A DNA stretch of 49,926 nt from an uncultured Oscillospiraceae bacterium. GTDB lineage: Bacteria > Bacillota > Clostridia > Oscillospirales > Oscillospiraceae. Where the stretch lies: assembly GCA_947631865.1 (NCBI GenBank), contig CANRNF010000013.1, positions 1 to 49,926 on the forward strand. Direction: 5' to 3'. The first letter of the stretch is position 1; each line of letters opens with the position of its first letter. Shown one piece after another: positions 42,165-49,926 of this stretch. Under the pieces are notes generated by a model. That model was not told the DNA's origin and ran no database searches. It was given only the letters and a program-made list of their open reading frames with translations. The translations under genes were made by a program, and so were the position numbers.

Positions 42165-43094
42165 ATGAACGGCTCCATCCCCTATTTTGACGGCCATTCG
42201 GATACCATCAGCGAGTGCACCCACCAGGGCTGGTCCCTGCGGGAGAACGAGGGACACCTGGACCTTATACGGCTGAGCCGGTTCCAAAAGGCAGCCCAGG
42301 TGTTCGCCCTTTTCGCCAACGCCGCCAAATTCCCGGCGGGAACGCTGTTCACCGAGTGCCAGAAGCAGCACGATGTGTTCCTGACGGAGCTGGCCAAAAA
42401 CGCCGATATGGCGGTCCTGTGCCGCACCGGAGCGGAGATCGCCGGCGCGAACGCCGCGGGCAAAGCCGCCGCGCTCCTCTCCGTGGAGGGGGCGGAGCTT
42501 TTGGACTGCGAGCCGGAAAAGCTGGAGACGGCGGCCGCCTGGGGCGTGAAGCTGGTGAACATCACCTGGAACCATAAAAACGCCCTGTCCGGCGCCAACG
42601 TGGAGGCCACGGACAGCGGCCTCACCGACCGGGGCCGGGCTTTTGCGCGGGAGGCCGTCCGGCTGGGCATCCTCCTGGACGTGTCCCATTTGTCCGACCC
42701 GGGCTTCTGGGACCTGGCGGAGATGGGTCTGGGTCCCATCGTGGCCACCCACTCCAACGCCCGTGCCCTGTGCGGCCATCCCCGGAACCTGACGGACGAC
42801 ATGTTCCGGGCCATCCGGGACAGCGGCGGCACGGCGGGGTTCAACCTGTGCGACGAGTTCGTGGGCGGGACCGCCTCCCTGGACGACGCGGTACGCCACA
42901 TCGAGCACTTCCTGGCCCTGGGCGGGGAAAAAACGGTTTCCCTGGGCGGAGATTGGGACGGCTGCGTCCTCTCCTGTGGCTGGCAGGGGGTCCAGGACCT
43001 GCCCCAGCTGTGGGACGCCCTTGAAAAGCGCGGCTATGACAGACCCCTGCTGGAGGACATCTTCTATAACAACTGGCTGCGGGTGCTGGGATAA
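42165..43094 (+). CDS. Membrane dipeptidase-like protein (M19)
   Basis: A 309-aa TIM-barrel metallopeptidase of the renal dipeptidase family. Metal ligands are visible: His-x-Asp in YFDGHSDTI, bridging Glu in LLSVEGAELL, His in LDVSHLSD and His in ATHSNARAL, with Asp in LGGDWDG. It hydrolyses dipeptides, often with D-residues. There is no signal peptide, so it is cytosolic. ATG 42165 follows AAAGGCGGCGG; the frame extends upstream across the promoter, which rules out the longer start. Confidence 0.92.
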   Translation: MNGSIPYFDGHSDTISECTHQGWSLRENEGHLDLIRLSRFQKAAQVFALFANAAKFPAGTLFTECQKQHDVFLTELAKNADMAVLCRTGAEIAGANAAGKAAALLSVEGAELLDCEPEKLETAAAWGVKLVNITWNHKNALSGANVEATDSGLTDRGRAFAREAVRLGILLDVSHLSDPGFWDLAEMGLGPIVATHSNARALCGHPRNLTDDMFRAIRDSGGTAGFNLCDEFVGGTASLDDAVRHIEHFLALGGEKTVSLGGDWDGCVLSCGWQGVQDLPQLWDALEKRGYDRPLLEDIFYNNWLRVLG

Positions 43095-43162
43095 CGCTTT
43101 CCTTTCCGGTCCAAATATGTTATTATAAGAAAAAAGACAACACATTGCAGGAGGATACATAT

Positions 43163-44824
43163 ATGCTCCAGGACGGCAAGATCTTAGTTGGCAAGGGAGA
43201 AGTTCCCGTCTACCTGCTGCCCGACATGGCCAACCGCCACGGGCTCATCGCCGGCGCCACCGGCACTGGCAAGACCGTCACCCTGAAGGTCCTGGCCGAG
43301 GGCTTTTCCGACATGGGCGTGCCCGTGTTCCTGGCCGACATCAAGGGCGACGTGTCCGGCACGGCTCTGGCCGGCGCCGACAGCGAGAAGATGCAGGAGC
43401 GGCTCAAAAACGTGGGCGTGGACCCGGCGGCCTTCAAGTACACCGGCTACCCCTGCCGGTTCTGGGACGTGCTGGGCAAGGGCGGCATCCCCGTCCGGGC
43501 CACCGTCACGGACGTGGGTCCCCTGCTGCTGAGCCGGCTGCTGGGCCTTTCCGACGCCCAGGAGGGCGTGCTGAACATCGCCTTCCGGGTGGCGGACGAC
43601 AACGGCTGGGAGATCATCGACCTCAAGGACCTGCGGGCCATGCTGGCGTACCTGGGCGAACACCACGCCGACTTCGTCAACACCTACGGCAACGTCTCCA
43701 CCCAGAGCGTGGGCGGCATCCAGCGGGCGCTTTTGAGCCTGGAGAATGACGGCGCGGCGGACTTCTTCGGCGAGCCCAGCCTGGACATCGACGACTGGAT
43801 GCAGACCGCCGCCGACGGCCGGGGCACGGTGAACATCCTCCACTGCGTGGAGCTGGCCCAGCGGCCGCTTTTGTACGCCACGTTCATGCTGTGGATGCTG
43901 TCGGAGCTGTACGAAGCCCTGCCCGAGGTGGGCGATGCGGACAAGCCCAAGCTGGTCTTCTTCTTCGACGAGGCCCACATGCTCTTCTCCGACGCCCCCA
44001 AGGCCATGGTGGATAAAGTGGTCCAGGTGGTGAAGCTCATCCGCAGCAAGGGCGTGGGCATCTTCTTCATCACCCAGAGCCCCTCCGACATCCCCGACGA
44101 GGTCCTGGCCCAGCTGAACAACCGGGTCCAGCACGCCCTGCGGGCCTACACCCCCGCGGAGCAGAAGGCCGTGCGCACCGCCGCCCAGAGCTTCCGTGAG
44201 AACCCCAAGTTCAAGACCGAGGACGTGATCGGCTCTCTGGGCACCGGCGTGGCCCTCACCTCCATGCTGGACGCCGACGGCGTGCCCACCATGGCGGAGC
44301 AGACCACCATCTGCCCGCCCCAGAGCTCCATGGACGCCATGGACATGGCCGCCCGGGCCATGATCGTGGCCAACGACGCCCTGTACGGCAAGTACAAGGA
44401 GGCCGTGGACGACCGCTCCGCCTATGAGATATTGACCGAGCAAGAGCAGGCCGCCGCCGAGGCGGAGGCCCAGGCCGAGGCCGAGAAGGCCCAGGCGGAG
44501 GCGGAAAAGCAGGCCGCCAAGGAGGCCGCCGCCGCCCAAAAGCAAGCCCTGGCCGAGGCCCGCGCCGCCGAGAAGGCCGCCCGGGAGGAGGAGCGGGCCC
44601 TGCAGGCCCAGTACAAGGCCGAGGGTCGGGACAAGTACGGCCGCTCCAAGATGGAGCAGAGTCTCATCAAGGCCAGCCGCAATACCGCAAAGAGCATGGG
44701 CCGCCAGCTCACCAAGAGCATCACTCGCGGCCTCATGGGCAACTCCAGCAAGACCGCCCGCAACGCGGCCAGCCAGTTCGCCGGCAACATCGTCAGCGAC
44801 CTGATCGGCGGGTTCTTCAAGTAA
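43163..44824 (+). CDS. HerA/DUF853-family ATPase
   Basis: A 553-aa FtsK/HerA-superfamily ATPase of the DUF853 (YjgR) type. Walker A GATGTGKTVT is near residue 34, Walker B is VFFFDEAHMLF, and the arginine-rich motif region contains FFITQSPSDIPDEVLAQLNNRVQHALRAY. After about residue 425 comes a long Ala/Glu/Lys coiled coil, then a basic tail (RSKMEQSLIKASRNTAKSMGRQ). The family is poorly characterised. The start at 43163 follows GCAGGAGG; a TTG six codons upstream lies in that site. Confidence 0.92.
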   Translation: MLQDGKILVGKGEVPVYLLPDMANRHGLIAGATGTGKTVTLKVLAEGFSDMGVPVFLADIKGDVSGTALAGADSEKMQERLKNVGVDPAAFKYTGYPCRFWDVLGKGGIPVRATVTDVGPLLLSRLLGLSDAQEGVLNIAFRVADDNGWEIIDLKDLRAMLAYLGEHHADFVNTYGNVSTQSVGGIQRALLSLENDGAADFFGEPSLDIDDWMQTAADGRGTVNILHCVELAQRPLLYATFMLWMLSELYEALPEVGDADKPKLVFFFDEAHMLFSDAPKAMVDKVVQVVKLIRSKGVGIFFITQSPSDIPDEVLAQLNNRVQHALRAYTPAEQKAVRTAAQSFRENPKFKTEDVIGSLGTGVALTSMLDADGVPTMAEQTTICPPQSSMDAMDMAARAMIVANDALYGKYKEAVDDRSAYEILTEQEQAAAEAEAQAEAEKAQAEAEKQAAKEAAAAQKQALAEARAAEKAAREEERALQAQYKAEGRDKYGRSKMEQSLIKASRNTAKSMGRQLTKSITRGLMGNSSKTARNAASQFAGNIVSDLIGGFFK

Positions 44825-44844
44825 ACTTTCCCTAAAACTGAACA

Positions 44845-44875
44845 CCGCCGGAGGCGTTTGTCTCCGGCGGTCATT
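44845..44875 (+). terminator. Terminator after the HerA-like gene
   Basis: A 9-bp perfect stem (CCGCCGGAG / CTCCGGCGG) followed by TCATTTTTATTT. Confidence 0.88.
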
Positions 44876-44942
44876 TTTATTTCCCGGGAACTTTTTCCCG
44901 GCGGCGCCGTCCTATGGTCAAACGAACACGGAGGAAGCGCCC

Positions 44943-45818
44943 ATGAAAAAGCGATTTCTGGCCCTGTATCTGGCCGCTCTGCTGCTGGTGACCCTGTTCG
45001 CCGGCTGCGGGGCCAAGGCCGCCCATCAGGAGGCGGCCGAGAGTGTGACCGTGCCCATGGCGGCCTACGACGCCGGCGGGGCATACGGCTACGCCGCCAG
45101 CGAAGAGACCGTCCCGGTCCCCGCCCCCGCCGGGGCGGAGGCCAAGATCATCCGCACCGCGGACATGGACCTGGAGACCACGGATTTCGACGGGGCCGTG
45201 GAGGCCCTGGCCGCCCTCACCGGGGAGCTGGGGGGCTACTACGAGGCCAGCCGCCTGGACAACGACGGGGGCCGCTCCGCCAGCTATACGGTCCGGGTCC
45301 CCTCGGAGAACTTCCGGGCCTTCCTGGACCGGGTGGGGGGCGTGTGCCATGTGCTCAGCGTGAGCGAATACGCCGACGACGTGAGCGAGGCCTATTACGA
45401 CACGGAGGGGCGTCTCAAGACCCAGCAGGCCAAGCTGGACCGGCTGCGGGAGCTGCTGGCCCAGGCAGCAAATATGGAGGACATGATCGCCCTGGAGAGC
45501 GCCATCGCCGACGCGGAGCGGGAGATAGACTATCTCTCCGGAACATTGAAGCACTACGACACCCAGGTGGACCTGGCCTCTATATCCATCTATCTGCGGG
45601 CGGTGAGCCGCCTGTCCGACGTGCCGGAACCGGAGCAGAGTTTGGGCCAGCGCGTAGCCGCCTCCTTCCGGGCGGGGCTGGGCTCCTTCGCCCAGTGGGC
45701 GGAGGACCTGCTGGTGGGCCTGGCCTACAGCTGGGAGTGGCTGCTCCTGGCGCTCATCATCCTGATCGCCGCCGTGCTTCTCGTTCGCCATATGGTGAAG
45801 AAGAGAAAGAACAAATAA
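44943..45818 (+). CDS. DUF4349 lipoprotein
   Basis: A 291-aa protein with signal peptide and lipobox (LFAGCG, Cys near 23). The DUF4349 domain covers about 70-270: KIIRTADMDLETTDFDGAVEAL, GGYYEASR, then a coiled-coil with RLKTQQAKLDRLRELLAQA and IDYLSGTLKHYDTQVDLASISIYL. A C-terminal membrane segment (about 258-280) and Lys-rich end follow. The function of the family is unknown; a role in envelope stress is inferred only from its architecture. Confidence 0.92.
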   Translation: MKKRFLALYLAALLLVTLFAGCGAKAAHQEAAESVTVPMAAYDAGGAYGYAASEETVPVPAPAGAEAKIIRTADMDLETTDFDGAVEALAALTGELGGYYEASRLDNDGGRSASYTVRVPSENFRAFLDRVGGVCHVLSVSEYADDVSEAYYDTEGRLKTQQAKLDRLRELLAQAANMEDMIALESAIADAEREIDYLSGTLKHYDTQVDLASISIYLRAVSRLSDVPEPEQSLGQRVAASFRAGLGSFAQWAEDLLVGLAYSWEWLLLALIILIAAVLLVRHMVKKRKNK

Positions 45819-45854
45819 GGAACTGCGCTATGGACATCCCATCCTGTAACACGT

Positions 45855-46769
45855 TCAGAGGATGGCGCATAGAAGCGGCAAGGTCATTACGGAAAAAAGC
45901 GTGGAGGCAAAGACCAGCTCCGAGGCAAAGACGTCGCCGCAGTCATATTCCTCCGCCAGAATGGAGGTGACGCTTCCGGCGGGCATGGCGGTCATCAGCA
46001 CGCTCACGCTCACCAACAGCCTGTCCAGGGGAAGCCAGTACAGTGCAGCGTACACGGCCAAGGGGAACACAATGAGCCGCAGAAGGCAGAAATACAGCAC
46101 CGGCCGTGAGAACAGCGCTTTTATCGGCGCGTCCGCCAGAACGGAGCCGATCATCAGCATGGACACCGGGATGCAGCACCGGCTCAGCGCTCCCACCGTG
46201 TCCAGCGCGAATCCCGGCAGCTTTACCGGCAGCACCATGAGCGCCAGCCCCAGGAAGATGGACACGATGCAGGGGTGGGTGGCCAGCTTTTTCAGCGCGT
46301 CTTTTCGTTCCACATCTGTGAATAGGCTCAGCCCTGCCGTCCACATGGTAAAGCGGATGGGTATCTGGAAGATGGAAGTGACCATAACGCCCATGCTCCC
46401 GTAGAGGACCTCGGCCACCGGCAGGCCGATAAAGCTGGAGCTGGAGCAGATCATGCCGTAGCTCAGCACACTTCTCCTCTCCCGGTCGAAGCGTCGGAAC
46501 AGCACCCGGCTGCCCAGGATGGCGGTCATTTGGATGGCCGCGCTGATGGCGACGGCCCACAGGCAGTTTCGGGCGAACGCCGCCGTGACGGCTGCGCCGC
46601 CTAAAAAGGAATTAACAATGTTGCAAGGCAGGATGAGATCGATCAGCAGGGATGAAAGGCACTTGCGCCCGGCGACAGTGATGACGCTCAGCCTTGCCAG
46701 CAGCATCCCCAACAAAATCAACACAAACATCTGCGCCTGCAGTGAGAGCATTCGTCCGAAGAAATCCAT
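45855..46769 (-). CDS. AEC family transporter
   Basis: A 304-aa integral membrane protein with ten hydrophobic segments in two inverted halves, matching the auxin efflux carrier family that moves organic acids or amino acids. Notable are the conserved LILPCNIVNSFLGG and TAMPAGSVTSILAEEYDCG (broken-helix region near the C-terminus). ATG 46769 follows GAAAGGAAGG. It is divergent from lysR, and the two usually form a regulator/target pair. Overlaps no other gene. Confidence 0.92.
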   Translation of the reverse strand: MDFFGRMLSLQAQMFVLILLGMLLARLSVITVAGRKCLSSLLIDLILPCNIVNSFLGGAAVTAAFARNCLWAVAISAAIQMTAILGSRVLFRRFDRERRSVLSYGMICSSSSFIGLPVAEVLYGSMGVMVTSIFQIPIRFTMWTAGLSLFTDVERKDALKKLATHPCIVSIFLGLALMVLPVKLPGFALDTVGALSRCCIPVSMLMIGSVLADAPIKALFSRPVLYFCLLRLIVFPLAVYAALYWLPLDRLLVSVSVLMTAMPAGSVTSILAEEYDCGDVFASELVFASTLFSVMTLPLLCAIL

Positions 46770-46834
46770 AACGGCACCTTCCTTTCGGCCAGAGCATAGC
46801 ACGGCGCACATGGGTTTGTGAAATACCGTTTATG

Positions 46835-46869
46835 GGCCAAGTTCATACTCCGAAAGCATGAACTTGGCC
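46835..46869. promoter_or_regulatory. 12-bp inverted repeat in the AEC-lysR region
   Basis: GGCCAAGTTCAT (46835-46846) and ATGAACTTGGCC (46858-46869) form a perfect 12-bp inverted repeat with an 11-base loop in the 202-bp divergent region. It may be an operator for the interrupted LysR protein or a leader hairpin of the AEC gene. Confidence 0.6.
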
Positions 46870-46907
46870 TATAAGACTGTTTAACGTATGAAATAAATCT
46901 GCCCCTC

Positions 46908-46936
46908 TTGACGGTCACGCTCATTCACGGTATCAT
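46908..46936 (+). promoter_or_regulatory. lysR promoter
   Basis: -35 TTGACG (46908-46913), 17-bp spacer, -10 TATCAT (46931-46936), followed by GAGG 11 bases before the ATG at 46972. Confidence 0.7.
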
Positions 46937-46971
46937 ATCGTCGAAATTATACTTTTGAGGTATATACTATC

Positions 46972-47152
46972 ATGGAGCTGCGCCAAATCGAGAATTTTCT
47001 AAAGATCGCGGAATATGAAAATATCACCCAGGCCGCCGAGGTCCTGCACATGAGCCAGCCGCCTCTGACCCGGCAGCTACAGGCGCTGGAGGCGGAGCTG
47101 GGCGTGCGGCTCTTCGTCCGGGAGAAAAAGCGCCTGCACATCAAGGGCGAGG
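46972..47152 (+). pseudogene. LysR-family regulator, cut by a mobile element
   Basis: The first about 60 codons encode a typical LysR helix-turn-helix: MELRQIENFLKIAEYENITQ, AAEVLHMSQPPLTRQLQALE, then LGVRLFVREKKRLHIKGEG. After GEG the family sequence stops and foreign DNA begins. The reading frame continues to 47763 antisense to the recombinase, but that part has no LysR similarity. The effector domain (about 230 residues) is missing here and may lie beyond the other end of the element, outside the window. It probably controlled the divergent AEC gene. Confidence 0.9.
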
Positions 47153-47202
47153 GTCATAAAACAGTACAGTATCAAATTTCAGGAATGGCGTGGCTTTCGA
47201 AG

Positions 47203-49337
<2,135 letters not shown>

Positions 49338-49475
49338 GGCGACCCTCCGTGATGGTGATAGGAGTTCAAGTTTGCGCTTTAAAGCATGATAGCAGAGCGC
49401 AACTGATTTTTCAAGAGTCACTTGCCAAGAACTCGGTCAAATTTGAAGCTTTGGCGGAGTGCAAAAGCGGCTTTT

Positions 49476-49598
49476 ACAATCCTGGCAAGCAGGGCATGTG
49501 TGGCACCACATACGAAAAACCGCTTTTTTTGGCTTGCCGTGATTTTGCCCTCGCACAATCCTGGCAAGCAATGTATGTGGGGCCCCACATGCGAAAAA
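49476..49598. repeat. Two 44-bp direct repeats with palindromic cores
   Basis: Copies at 49476-49519 and 49555-49598, 79 bp apart, share ACAATCCTGGCAAGCA and CGAAAAA. Their cores are palindromic but differ: TGTGG-CA-CCACA in copy 1 and the perfect ATGTGGGGCCCCACAT in copy 2, implying selection for structure. They lie about 140-260 bp upstream of the TnpW-like gene. A recombinase or relaxase binding site, or an operator, is possible. Confidence 0.8.
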
Positions 49599-49667
49599 GT
49601 GTCCATTTTTGCTTGTTAGGGCAGCATCCCTAAAACCCTTTGATCGCACAAAAAATTGTGCGGCTGC

Positions 49668-49693
49668 GCGTCCCTTCGGGGCGCTTTTGTTTG
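49668..49693 (+). terminator. Terminator-like hairpin in the element
   Basis: A 7-bp stem (GCGTCCC / GGGGCGC, one wobble) with loop TTC followed by TTTTGTTTG. Just upstream GCACAA/TTGTGC can also pair (49645-49661). The remaining bases 49694-49926 have no ORF I can support. Confidence 0.6.
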
Positions 49694-49926
49694 TATGTTT
49701 TCGGTATCAGTTCGGCGCTTTTTCACCTCTGTGAGCGCGGCTTCGGCGGTGTGATATACAGGTGTGGCGGGTCAACGGAAAACCGGCTTTTGTATCATGT
49801 CGGGAATATGAAACGATCTCCCTTACGCGCCCTGTCTTTCGCAAAAAATCTCACAGCAGGCACCCAGCGGCAAGGGGATAGCTTGCAGGAGCAAGCGCAA
49901 AGGGGTCTTCCCTTGAAGGTCGCGGC

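Noticed and set aside
49418-49649. Small frames over the 44-bp repeats
   Set aside because: Several frames on both strands are open only because of the repeats; no ribosome site or protein similarity.

Overview
The window looks like a chromosomal segment of a GC-rich, low-temperature-independent gut-type clostridium, most likely family Oscillospiraceae (Flavonifractor/Lawsonibacter/Oscillibacter-like). This placement is inferred from gene content (CarD, GlgC-GlgD pair, GlgP, DUF1385, CD1247-type zinc-ribbon protein, CprABC-like transporter), the very high third-position GC, strong GGAGG ribosome sites, and palindromic intergenic repeats of the kind seen in this group. No species call is possible from the sequence alone.

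Layout. 102-408: tRNA-Tyr and tRNA-Thr on the minus strand behind one perfect promoter. 552-2411: a glutamate-dehydrogenase-like protein with its key lysines lost, then a small xre/56-aa-protein module bracketed by two near-identical terminators. 2430-5273 (minus): carD, galE, ilvE. 5481-5713: a 103-bp tandem repeat array with dyads. 5726-19483 (plus): a calcium-repeat lipoprotein with an OmpR-type regulator and kinase, DUF1385, prmC, recA, recX, rimO, cysE, cysS, and a large pseudokinase/SH3b/lectin-like membrane protein. 19539-22848 (minus): a GH13 glucosidase and a D,D-carboxypeptidase relative lacking its catalytic Ser and Lys. 22968-25515 (plus): a ComEA-like protein, an M24 peptidase, efp and a zinc-ribbon protein. 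25564-41914 (minus): histidine phosphatase, LtaS-like phosphotransferase, a five-gene regulator/ABC/kinase locus resembling antimicrobial-peptide resistance systems, tldE-tldD, glgC-glgD-glgP, pth and prs. 42165-45818 (plus): M19 dipeptidase, HerA/DUF853 ATPase, DUF4349 lipoprotein. 45855-46971: an AEC transporter divergent from lysR. From about 47150 to the window end: one end of a mobile element, with a large serine recombinase and a TnpW-like protein, which has cut lysR.

Themes. Housekeeping functions (translation quality, recombination, cysteine, glycogen) are interleaved with cell-envelope sensing. Three separate proteins keep a recognisable enzyme fold but have lost catalytic residues: the GDH-like, DacA-like and kinase-like proteins. 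Five copies or remnants of a REPIN-like double-hairpin element sit in intergenic gaps, and two of them bracket recX and abut matching ribosome binding sites. The most unusual items are the pseudokinase-lectin protein, the inactive-looking DacA relative, and the dyad-containing 103-bp array in front of the lipoprotein/two-component operon.
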